Shown piece after piece: positions 56,687-64,000 of a stretch of DNA of 64,000 nt. The DNA comes from Eubacteriales bacterium (GTDB lineage Bacteria; Bacillota; Clostridia; Lachnospirales; Lachnospiraceae): NCBI GenBank assembly GCA_030536855.1, contig JAUNPK010000003.1:1-64000 (forward strand), written 5' to 3'. The notes beneath the pieces are model-generated. The model made no database searches. It was not told the DNA's origin and was given only the letters and a program-made list of their open reading frames with translations. Each line of letters opens with the position of its first letter. The stretch's first letter is position 1. The translations under genes and the position numbers were made by a program.

Positions 56687-57961
56687 ATGAAAGTTTTAGT
56701 AGTTGGCAGTGGCGGTCGTGAACATGTAATATGCTGGAAAATCAGCCAAAGCCCAAAGGTAGATAAAATATATTGCGCACCTGGTAATGCAGGAATTTCA
56801 GAAGTGGCAGAGTGCGTTGATATTAAGGCAATGGATTTTGATAATTTAGTTAAATTTGCCAAGGATAATGGAATTGATTTGACAGTGGTTGGAATGGATG
56901 ATCCTTTGGTAGGCGGCATTGTAGATGCTTTTGAGGCTGAAGGCCTGAGAGTGTTCGGACCAAGGAAAAATGCGGCTATACTTGAGGGTTCTAAGGCATT
57001 TTCAAAGGATCTTATGAAGAAGTATAATATTCCTACTGCTTCTTACGAAACATTTACATCACCGGAGGACGCAAAAAAGTATCTTGAGACATCTAAATAT
57101 CCTATAGTTCTTAAAGCAGACGGACTTGCATTAGGAAAAGGTGTTCTTATATGTAATACAATGGAAGAGGCTATGGAAGGCGTAAATGAGCTTATGCTGG
57201 ATAAGAAGTTTGGTTCAGCCGGAAATACTATCGTTGTTGAAGAGTTTATGACAGGCCGCGAAGTATCTGTTCTTTCTTTCGTAGATGGCAATACAATTAA
57301 GATTATGTCATCAGCTCAGGACCACAAGAGAGCAAAGGATGGAGATCAGGGACTTAATACCGGTGGTATGGGTAATTTTTCACCATCACCTTTCTATACT
57401 GAAGAAGTGGATGAATTCTGTAAGAAATATATATATCAGGCAACTGTTGATGCTATGAAGTCAGAGGGAAGACCATTTAAGGGTGTTATTTTCTTTGGAC
57501 TTATGCTTACACCAGAAGGACCAAAGGTTCTTGAGTACAATGCCAGATTTGGTGATCCGGAGGCTCAGGTTGTTCTTCCTCGTATGAAGAATGATATTGT
57601 TGACGTCTTCGAAGCATGTATAGACGGAACACTTGATAAGATAGATCTTCAGTTTGGTGATGATGCTTGTGTATGTGTAGTCCTTGCATCTGACGGATAT
57701 CCTCTCGAATATAAGAAGGGATATGAGATTTTCGGAATGGAGAATTTCAAGGACAAGGATGATTACTTCCTTTTCCACGCAGGAACTAAATTTAATGAAG
57801 AAGGTAAGGTAGTTACTAACGGAGGAAGAGTTCTGGGCGTGACTGCACTTGGTAAAGATCTCATAGATGCCCGTGCTAAAGCATATGAAGCTACAGAGTG
57901 GGTAAATTTTGAAAATAAATATATGCGTCATGATATTGGAAGATCCATTGACCATCAGTAA
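56687..57961 (+). CDS. purD: Phosphoribosylamine-glycine ligase
   Basis: Joins glycine to phosphoribosylamine with ATP, giving GAR. The 424-residue ATP-grasp enzyme starts KVLVVGSGGREHVICWK and contains KADGLALGKGVL, QDHKRAKDGDQGLNTGGMG and EYNARFGDPEAQV. The order purE-purM-purN-purD is a partial pur operon; purF, purL, purC, purB and purH are not here. Confidence 0.97.
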   Translation: MKVLVVGSGGREHVICWKISQSPKVDKIYCAPGNAGISEVAECVDIKAMDFDNLVKFAKDNGIDLTVVGMDDPLVGGIVDAFEAEGLRVFGPRKNAAILEGSKAFSKDLMKKYNIPTASYETFTSPEDAKKYLETSKYPIVLKADGLALGKGVLICNTMEEAMEGVNELMLDKKFGSAGNTIVVEEFMTGREVSVLSFVDGNTIKIMSSAQDHKRAKDGDQGLNTGGMGNFSPSPFYTEEVDEFCKKYIYQATVDAMKSEGRPFKGVIFFGLMLTPEGPKVLEYNARFGDPEAQVVLPRMKNDIVDVFEACIDGTLDKIDLQFGDDACVCVVLASDGYPLEYKKGYEIFGMENFKDKDDYFLFHAGTKFNEEGKVVTNGGRVLGVTALGKDLIDARAKAYEATEWVNFENKYMRHDIGRSIDHQ

Positions 57962-57978
57962 ATAGGAGATATGTAGAC

Positions 57979-59247
57979 ATGAAGATTACATCAGTTAAGG
58001 GAACCAATGATTATCTCCCTAACGAAGTAGAAATAAGAGATTATTTGCAAAATGAGATATTAAAGGTGTATGTTTCTAACGGATTTGAGCATATTACAAC
58101 ACCTGTTATTGAGGATATAGAAAACCTGGATAAAAGTGATGGGGGTGAGAATCTCAACCTCATTTTCAAGATTATGAAGAGGGGAGATAAGTTAGACAAG
58201 GCACTTGCGTCAAATGTTACCTCTGAGAATGAAAATGAACTGGCAGATATGGGTCTGAGATATGATTTAACCCTTCCTTTAAGCAGATATTTTGCTAACA
58301 ATAAGGACAAGTTGTCACTTCCTATGAAATGCATACAGATGGACAGAGTATACAGGGCAGAACGCCCTCAAAAGGGACGCTTGAGAGAGTTTGTTCAATG
58401 TGATATTGATATTATAGGTTCTGACTCAAGAGATTCTGAGATTGAACTTATTCTTACTACAACAAAGGCCTTGAAGGCAATCGGTATGAAAAACTTCAAA
58501 GTGAAGGTTAATGACAGAAGGCTTTTGAGAGCATTCCTGACAGACTGTGGATTTGCAGAAGAGCAGCTTGACAGTGTATGTATAACATTTGACAAGATGG
58601 ATAAGATCGGACTTGAGGGAGTAAAGGCAGAACTTAATGAAAAAGCCTTTGATTCTGCGGCTATTGAGAAGTTTGTCGCTTTTCTTTCAAAAACAGGCAA
58701 CCCACAGGAGATTTCGCTGGAATCTGTAAAGGAAATCCTTGTGGATAAAGCACCTGCAGAGAGCCTTGAATATATTATGAATAGTGTAAATGACTTGTGT
58801 GGTGGCGAGTTTGATGTAGTCTTTGACTTGTCTTTAGTAAGAGGACAGGGATACTATACAGGAACTGTATTTGAAGTTGAAAGTATTGATTTTAAAGGAG
58901 CCATTGCAGGGGGCGGAAGGTATGATAACCTTATAGGTAAATTCTTAGGCCAGCAGGTAAGTGCGGTAGGATTTTCAATTGGATTCGAAAGAATATTTTC
59001 AATACTTATGGAACACGGGGTTGACCTTCCTAATAAGGGCAACAAGATTGCTGTTATGTATGATGAAGGTGAAGTTTCAAAGGCATACTCCGTTGCGGAA
59101 AAGTACAGAGCAGAAGGAAAAATATGTTCTCTATATATCAAACCTAAGAAAATGGGTAAGTTTCTTGGAAAGCTTGAGGAAAGAGGCTATGCAGGATTTG
59201 TTAATATTTCCAATGGCGAGGATATCAACTTTTTTGGAGAACAGTAA
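57979..59247 (+). CDS. hisS: Histidyl-tRNA synthetase (divergent class)
   Basis: A 422-residue class II synthetase fold. Motif 2 is QMDRVYRAERPQKGRLREF, preceded by LRYDLTLPLSRY and followed by QCDIDIIG; motif 3 is SIGFER. The histidine-specific loop reads RGQGYYTGTVFE, where RGLDYYTG or RGLAYYTG is usual. The C-terminal anticodon domain is present, so it is not HisZ. It follows purD by 17 bases. It may be the only or a second hisS. Confidence 0.82.
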   Translation: MKITSVKGTNDYLPNEVEIRDYLQNEILKVYVSNGFEHITTPVIEDIENLDKSDGGENLNLIFKIMKRGDKLDKALASNVTSENENELADMGLRYDLTLPLSRYFANNKDKLSLPMKCIQMDRVYRAERPQKGRLREFVQCDIDIIGSDSRDSEIELILTTTKALKAIGMKNFKVKVNDRRLLRAFLTDCGFAEEQLDSVCITFDKMDKIGLEGVKAELNEKAFDSAAIEKFVAFLSKTGNPQEISLESVKEILVDKAPAESLEYIMNSVNDLCGGEFDVVFDLSLVRGQGYYTGTVFEVESIDFKGAIAGGGRYDNLIGKFLGQQVSAVGFSIGFERIFSILMEHGVDLPNKGNKIAVMYDEGEVSKAYSVAEKYRAEGKICSLYIKPKKMGKFLGKLEERGYAGFVNISNGEDINFFGEQ

Positions 59248-59261
59248 TTAACAAAAATGAT

Positions 59262-59301
59262 AAAGCGACTGGAATTAAGAAATGATTTCAGTTGCTTTTT
59301 T
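59262..59301 (+). terminator. Terminator after hisS
   Basis: AAAGCGACTGGAA pairs with TTTCAGTTGCTTT (one wobble and a small bulge) followed by TTTT. Confidence 0.8.
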
Positions 59302-59361
59302 GTATATGCCTGTAGAAAGGATTCCTTCGGCACTAAAGTGCCTGTGGAAAGGAGGAGTATC

Positions 59362-60117
59362 ATGGATAATAATGAGAGAATGCTGGGGTTGCTTCTCGAT
59401 ATTGGGGAAGTTATGATAAAAAATGGCTCCGAGGTAAAACGTGTAGAAGAGACCATAACCCTTATGGGTAGAGCTTACGGTGCCGACAAAATGGATGTAT
59501 TTGTAATAACGTCCAGTATTGTTGTTACCATGAATTTTCATAATGATAAATCAGTATCAAGGACGAGAAGAATTCTACAGTCACCAATTACTGATTTCAA
59601 AAAATTAGAGAATATTAATGATCTTAGCAGACGTTACTGTTGTGATGCATTTTCTTTGGATGAATTAGAAAAAGAACTGAAAAAAATCAATAATGCAGAG
59701 ATCCGGCTGCATAGAAGATGTATTGGTGGTATGTTACTGACAGGAACACTGACAATATTTTACGGTGGAAATATAAAGGATGGCATCATAGCCATGTTGG
59801 TAGCATTGATAATATGTATTCTTCAAAAATATTTTGCTCCTCTATGTACCAATACGGTATTCTTTAACTTTCTTTGCTCGTTTGTTGCAGGTGTATTAAT
59901 ATGTGTGATAAGCAGAGTAATCAGTGTCAACATAGATAAGATTATGATTGGAGATATAATGCTTCTTATTCCGGGAATTGCGCTTACTAATTCAGTGAAG
60001 GATGTATTTGTAGGGGATACTATTTCAGGAATTATGAGACTGGCTGAGTCATTTATGTGGGCAGGGGCGCTTGCCTGTGGATTTATGTTGTCTTTTTGGA
60101 TAAATACAATGATTTAG
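59362..60117 (+). CDS. Threonine/serine exporter, large subunit (ThrE N-domain type)
   Basis: A 251-residue protein: a cytoplasmic amino-terminal region with the typical LLDIGEVMIKNGSEVKRVEET motif, then five membrane segments from ~115. It matches the N-terminal (DUF1212) half of ThrE; the second half is the separate gene at 60288. AAAGGAGGAG precedes the ATG at 59362; an in-frame start at 59257 lies inside the hisS terminator and is rejected. The substrate is inferred from the family. Confidence 0.85.
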   Translation: MDNNERMLGLLLDIGEVMIKNGSEVKRVEETITLMGRAYGADKMDVFVITSSIVVTMNFHNDKSVSRTRRILQSPITDFKKLENINDLSRRYCCDAFSLDELEKELKKINNAEIRLHRRCIGGMLLTGTLTIFYGGNIKDGIIAMLVALIICILQKYFAPLCTNTVFFNFLCSFVAGVLICVISRVISVNIDKIMIGDIMLLIPGIALTNSVKDVFVGDTISGIMRLAESFMWAGALACGFMLSFWINTMI

Positions 60118-60118
60118 C

Positions 60119-60255
60119 AGGCATTTGCGAAACTCCTTTTAGTGCTGAACAGTTGTGCGGTTATATTATATTACCGCTAGGCACGCTCTCGCTGCTTGCA
60201 ATATAGTATAATTGCACAACGTACAGTATTAAATCATAGAGTTTCGCAAACGCCT
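60119..60255. repeat. 137-base nested hairpin between the two exporter genes
   Basis: Outer arms AGGCATTTGCGAAACTC and GAGTTTCGCAAACGCCT, a wobble-paired middle (TTTAGTGCTGAAC with GTACAGTATTAAA), and inner arms 60152-60171 and 60201-60220 give one long hairpin. The loop contains CTAGGCACGCTCTCGC, the reverse complement of motifs in the loop at 23718-23767. It separates two genes that should be one operon. Confidence 0.75.
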
Positions 60256-60287
60256 AAATGATTTAAAATAAGTAGGAGAAATAAAAA

Positions 60288-60743
60288 ATGAATGAAGAAA
60301 TTATACAGATAGTTATGGCATTCTTTGGTTCTCTTGGCTTTGCCGTTCTATTTAATGTGAAGAAAGGTCATATCGTATATGCGGCCCTTAATGGTTTATT
60401 GTCATGTATTGTTTATCTTCTTGCCTTTAGTTATCTGGAAAATGTGTTTATTTCATCTATGATTTCCAGTGTTTTTGCTGCAATCTATGGAGAAATTCTT
60501 GCAAGAATCAGGAAAGCACCTGCTACGCAGTTCACAATAATAGGGCTTATTCCCCTTGTTCCCGGGGCTTCATTATATTACACAATGATTTATTCGGTGT
60601 CACAAAATTGGACTAAGGTAAAATATTTTGGCCAGCTTACAGTGGAATATGCCTTAGGAATAGCTATTGGAATAAGCGTGGTATGGGCATTTGCAAATAT
60701 GATACGAGGAGTGGGAGTAAAAAAGGGGAATATTTCAGGTTAA
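60288..60743 (+). CDS. Threonine/serine exporter, small subunit (ThrE C-domain type)
   Basis: A 151-residue membrane protein with four or five segments and the family motif TIIGLIPLVPGASLYYTM. It is the C-terminal (DUF3815-type) half of ThrE as a separate protein and should pair with the product at 59362. TAGGAGAA precedes the ATG. Confidence 0.85.
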   Translation: MNEEIIQIVMAFFGSLGFAVLFNVKKGHIVYAALNGLLSCIVYLLAFSYLENVFISSMISSVFAAIYGEILARIRKAPATQFTIIGLIPLVPGASLYYTMIYSVSQNWTKVKYFGQLTVEYALGIAIGISVVWAFANMIRGVGVKKGNISG

Positions 60744-60790
60744 GTTAATGGTTCAAGGTTAAAGCTGGTTTGGTCGGCTTTAAGTAAAAT

Positions 60791-60829
60791 CAGGTATCAA
60801 AACAGCGAAAAGGGAAGCTTTGATACCTG
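60791..60829 (+). terminator. Hairpin after the exporter operon
   Basis: CAGGTATCAAA pairs perfectly with TTTGATACCTG; no clear T tract follows. Confidence 0.55.
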
Positions 60830-60849
60830 TTGGGATTGACTTGTAGCGT

Positions 60850-60887
60850 ATTCCGTAACAGAGTTTCATAAAAGTCTGTTACAGAAT
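60850..60887 (-). terminator. Hairpin at the end of the minus-strand gene
   Basis: ATTCCGTAACAGA pairs with TCTGTTACAGAAT (one mismatch). It begins three bases after the stop of the FMN-bind-like gene when read on the minus strand; there is no T tract. Confidence 0.55.
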
Positions 60888-60889
60888 AT

Positions 60890-61357
60890 TTATTTGGAAC
60901 GTGCTTTATCCAAGGCTGCACTTATGGCATCAAGAAGAATAGTTGAAGTATATTTGCTGTTAACATCGTAGGAAATGTTGGTTGTATTTCCTTTTTTGAT
61001 AACTTCTTCTTTAATGCTCTCAAATGAAGATGACAGCATAGGGTACATAGTCTCTATGGACTCTGATAAATTAACCATTTCAATGTCATTGATATTGTTA
61101 TCATCCACCGTAACCTGAATGTCCAAAGGGGTACCATTAAGCAGAAGTGATGAAGTATACACTCCCGGGCAATATGTAGGGGTTGCTGAATTGCTTTGGT
61201 TTGAAGAAACATTAGCAGATGTGTTAACAGCCGAAGAGGATGATTTACCTGATGAAAATACAAGAAGTAGTATAACCAGTATGGCTGCAGCCAATATGGC
61301 AGCACATATTAAAAGTTTTTTAAGGGGTATTACCAGAATTCGTGTCTGGCTGTTCAT
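60890..61357 (-). CDS. Membrane-anchored FMN-bind-like protein
   Basis: A 155-residue protein with one N-terminal membrane segment (about 13-33), a Ser-rich linker and a domain resembling FMN-bind: PGVYTSSLLLNG, VTVDDNNINDIEMVN and KYTSTILLDAISAALDKA. The covalent-FMN motif SGAT is not present (the matching place reads DVNSKYTS), so flavin attachment is unlikely. The ATG at 61357 is preferred, with GGAGG seven bases upstream. It is divergent from addB. Confidence 0.6.
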   Translation of the reverse strand: MNSQTRILVIPLKKLLICAAILAAAILVILLLVFSSGKSSSSAVNTSANVSSNQSNSATPTYCPGVYTSSLLLNGTPLDIQVTVDDNNINDIEMVNLSESIETMYPMLSSSFESIKEEVIKKGNTTNISYDVNSKYTSTILLDAISAALDKARSK

Positions 61358-61534
61358 GGTCATTCCTCCCGTTATTTATTATGATATTCAGGTAAATACC
61401 CAACTGTTTGATTTTAAATGTGCATCTGAAACATCCTAATTAAACAGTTTACCTTTACCTGATTATTTAAATATATGAGAAGGAATGCAGGAATATTCGA
61501 CTTATAATAAAAAGATTGAGTTAAGGGGGTTTTT

Positions 61535-64000
61535 ATGGCGTTACAATTGGTATTAGGAGGTTCCGGATCGGGAAAATCCACATTTCTCTATAAAAAAATT
61601 ATAAAAGAATCCATGGAAAATCTGGAAAAGAATTATTTTGTAATAGTTCCGGAGCAGTATACCATGGCAATTCAGAAAAGAATTGTGGAATTGCATCCCA
61701 GAAAGGGAATTCTCAACATAGATGTAATAAGTTTTCAGCGTCTTGCTTTCAAAGTTTTTGAAGAAGTGGGAGCAACAGATTATCCTGTATTGGATGATAC
61801 GGGAAAAAATCTTATTGTAAGACGTATACTGGAACAGGATAAAGGTGAACTGAAATTCTTTGGGGAAAATATATCTAACACAGGATTTGTATCTGAGATG
61901 AAGTCCATTATTTCAGAAATGCTTCAGTATGATATTAGTACGGATAAACTTCAAAAGGTGAGTCAGGAAGTGGATTCTGATAGTGTACTTAATATGAAAT
62001 TAGAAGATATAAACCTGATATATAAGAATTTTAAAGCCTTTATTAACAATAATTATATCACGGCTGAAGAAATACTTGATGTATTTTGTAAAAAAGTAAA
62101 TGAATCTTCTATGCTTAAAAACAGTGTTCTCGCTTTTGATGCATTTACCGGATTTACCCCGGTACAGTACAGACTTTTTGGTGAACTTTTAAATATGTGT
62201 GATATGGTGTATGTGGCTTTAACACTGGATTCCAAGGAAAATGTAAATGTTGTGTCGGGAGTGGAGGAACTATTTTATCTCACTAAAGATTCAGTGTCAA
62301 AATTATACCGTATATGTGATGAGAAGCATATTGATATAATAAATCCTGTTAAAATAGAGGATGATATTAATTCCAGATTTAAGAATTCTAAGGAACTTTT
62401 ATTTCTTGAGAAGAATTTGTTTAGAAATAATAACAAAAAATATCCGGACAATGTTGAGGACATAGTTCTTTACGAGGGAATCACGCCTAAAGATGAATTG
62501 AATTATGTGGTAGGGGAAATTTTAGAGCTCACTCATAAAAAAGGATACAGATATAATCAGATTGGTGTTGTAACAGCTGATATTGAAACTTATGGAAAGC
62601 TGTTAGGTAATCTTTTTGCCCAAAATGACATTCCGTATTTTCTTGACAGAAAGTGCCATATTACGGACAACCCTCTTATTGAGATGATTAATGGTGTGTT
62701 GGAAGTGATAGAAACCAACTATTCTTATGACAGCATATTCAGATATTTAAGAACAGGAATGACGGATCTGTCTACTGAAGAAATAGATATCCTTGATAAT
62801 TACTGTCTGGCTGTGGGAATCCGGGGAAGTAAGAACTGGAATAGTGAATGGACAAGGAAGTTCAGAAAAAGGAATAACAAGACAGACCTTGTCATGCTTA
62901 ATGAATTGAGATTGAAAGTTGTTACACCTATAAGTCAGCTTGAACAGGTGGTTAAGGAGTCAGACGGATGCGTGGAGACCATAACAAGAGCCTTGTATGA
63001 GTTTATGTGTACAATGAAATGCAGTCAGCACATTAATGCAATGGCAGATCAGGATGTGGCAGGAGACGAATATGGTCAGGTGTATAAAAAGACTATAGAG
63101 GTGTTGGATTTAATTGTTAAGCTTCTAGGGTCTGAGCATGTAACTTTGAAAGAATATAACCGTATACTTGCGTCGGGTTTTGAAGAAATTAAGATTGGGC
63201 TTATACCGCCATCTAATGACTGTATTGTTATTGGTGATATGGAAAGAACACGTCTTGATAACGTACGTGTTATCTTCTTTGTAGGAGTTAATGATGGGCA
63301 TGTTCCGAAAAAAAACGACAGCAAGAGTATTTTATCAGAAACTGACAGAGATAAACTTGAAAAAATGGATGTCAGCCTGACTATGTCTCCAAGGCAGAGT
63401 GCATTTGTGCAGAGATTTTATCTTTATCTCATAATGACAAAGACCGAAGAAAAGCTTTACATAACCTATTCAAGAAACGGGTTGGATATGAAATCCATTC
63501 TTCCTTCCTACCTTATAAGGGTGATACGTAAAATGTTTCCCCGCATAAGAATTAATACGGGGAAAGACACTCTCCTGAAGCAAGCATACTTAAGAATACC
63601 TAAAGCCGGGCTTGTATGGAGTGAAGAAAATGCATCCAAAATGCTGGAAGAGGGACTTGCCCTGCTTTTATATGGTACTGAGCTTAAAGGCAGTGTCACT
63701 TCATTTGAGCAGTTTTCCTCATGCAAATATGCATATTTTATGAGGTATGGATTGGGACTTGATGAGAGAGAGGAATTCAAATTTGCCGTTAACGATTTTG
63801 GAACCATTATGCATGCAGTAATTGAAAAGGTTTCCGCCACAGTTAAAGATAAAAAGCTCTCCTACTCCCTTATAACTGATGAGGAGAGGCGGACGCTTGT
63901 GTCAGATAGCGTGAATTTTATTGCAGAAAATTACGGAAATACGATTTTAATGGATTCCAGCCGAAATGAATTTATGATTAAAAGAATAACTGATATAGCA
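61535..64000 (+). CDS. addB: ATP-dependent helicase/nuclease subunit B, partial
   Basis: Runs off the window end; 822 residues are visible of about 1100-1200 expected. Walker A GGSGSGKST (8-16) opens the inactivated helicase region, with VPEQYTMAIQKRI nearby. C730 in SFEQFSSCKYAYF is the first cysteine of the iron-sulfur cluster that holds the C-terminal nuclease; the other three and the nuclease motif lie beyond the edge. With AddA it resects double-strand breaks for recombination. AAGGGGG precedes the ATG. Confidence 0.93.
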   Translation, partial: MALQLVLGGSGSGKSTFLYKKIIKESMENLEKNYFVIVPEQYTMAIQKRIVELHPRKGILNIDVISFQRLAFKVFEEVGATDYPVLDDTGKNLIVRRILEQDKGELKFFGENISNTGFVSEMKSIISEMLQYDISTDKLQKVSQEVDSDSVLNMKLEDINLIYKNFKAFINNNYITAEEILDVFCKKVNESSMLKNSVLAFDAFTGFTPVQYRLFGELLNMCDMVYVALTLDSKENVNVVSGVEELFYLTKDSVSKLYRICDEKHIDIINPVKIEDDINSRFKNSKELLFLEKNLFRNNNKKYPDNVEDIVLYEGITPKDELNYVVGEILELTHKKGYRYNQIGVVTADIETYGKLLGNLFAQNDIPYFLDRKCHITDNPLIEMINGVLEVIETNYSYDSIFRYLRTGMTDLSTEEIDILDNYCLAVGIRGSKNWNSEWTRKFRKRNNKTDLVMLNELRLKVVTPISQLEQVVKESDGCVETITRALYEFMCTMKCSQHINAMADQDVAGDEYGQVYKKTIEVLDLIVKLLGSEHVTLKEYNRILASGFEEIKIGLIPPSNDCIVIGDMERTRLDNVRVIFFVGVNDGHVPKKNDSKSILSETDRDKLEKMDVSLTMSPRQSAFVQRFYLYLIMTKTEEKLYITYSRNGLDMKSILPSYLIRVIRKMFPRIRINTGKDTLLKQAYLRIPKAGLVWSEENASKMLEEGLALLLYGTELKGSVTSFEQFSSCKYAYFMRYGLGLDEREEFKFAVNDFGTIMHAVIEKVSATVKDKKLSYSLITDEERRTLVSDSVNFIAENYGNTILMDSSRNEFMIKRITDIA

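Overview
The window is a gene-dense stretch of a low-GC Gram-positive chromosome, most likely a motile member of the Clostridia in or near the Lachnospiraceae. Supporting signs are the AT-rich coding style, strong GGAGG ribosome sites, a CIRCE element in front of groESL, cotJABC, an LtaS-type lipoteichoic acid synthase, glutaminyl-tRNA synthetase, a CZB-domain chemoreceptor, CheX/CheY-like proteins, an IMP dehydrogenase next to small Lachnospiraceae-type membrane proteins, and a KduD-type pectin-pathway dehydrogenase. I cannot fix the genus. No rRNA, tRNA, CRISPR array, transposase or prophage gene was recognised.

Layout. 1-5.4 kb: a very large Sel1-repeat/tandem AAA+ protein followed by a membrane NERD-domain protein. 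5.4-8.7 kb: a membrane-anchored C39-like peptidase (minus), purA, deoC and a small membrane protein. 8.9-12.9 kb: an amino-acid-activating ligase, a fold-III PLP decarboxylase, a carrier protein and a FliD-tail-like protein. 13-20.2 kb: a SEC-C protein, a methyltransferase, hslO, glnS, a DUF2225 protein, an LTA-synthase-like enzyme and a cold-shock protein. 20.3-24.8 kb: a YhfC-like membrane protein overlapping a P-type ATPase, then a solitary substrate-binding lipoprotein. 25-33.4 kb: a cytoplasmic zinc-type chemoreceptor, Mn-dependent pyrophosphatase, methionine aminopeptidase, cotJABC, a cysteine-rich protein, a transglutaminase-like lipoprotein and 8-oxoguanine glycosylase. 33.4-38 kb: groES-groEL, a membrane protein and guaB. 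38-43.6 kb: CheX-like, CheY-like, a TruA-like protein with an altered active site, argS, a glycosyltransferase and a KduD-like dehydrogenase. 43.7-50.3 kb: a complete pstSCAB-phoU-phoB-phoR phosphate regulon. 50.4-64 kb: pyrE, a VanZ/small membrane protein/M29-like aminopeptidase operon, purE-purM-purN-purD-hisS, a split ThrE-type exporter, an FMN-bind-like membrane protein and the start of addB.

How the genes work together. Nucleotide synthesis recurs (purA, guaB, purEMND, pyrE, deoC). The pst-pho block is a self-contained phosphate-uptake and sensing unit with a phased TTTAC repeat upstream. The ligase, decarboxylase and carrier protein look like a compact pathway that loads an amino acid on a carrier and decarboxylates it there, as in butirosin BtrK/BtrI or the exosortase-A-associated gene set.

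The most unusual observations are: a phosphate-binding protein whose two halves are in swapped order relative to classical PstS; the ligase/decarboxylase/carrier set beside a FliD-tail-like protein; a TruA-like protein with Glu at the catalytic Asp position beside CheX/CheY-like genes; the Sel1-AAA-AAA/NERD pair; and several large nested hairpins and palindromes between genes, including GGGGTC-core palindromes inside and after the pst-pho locus.
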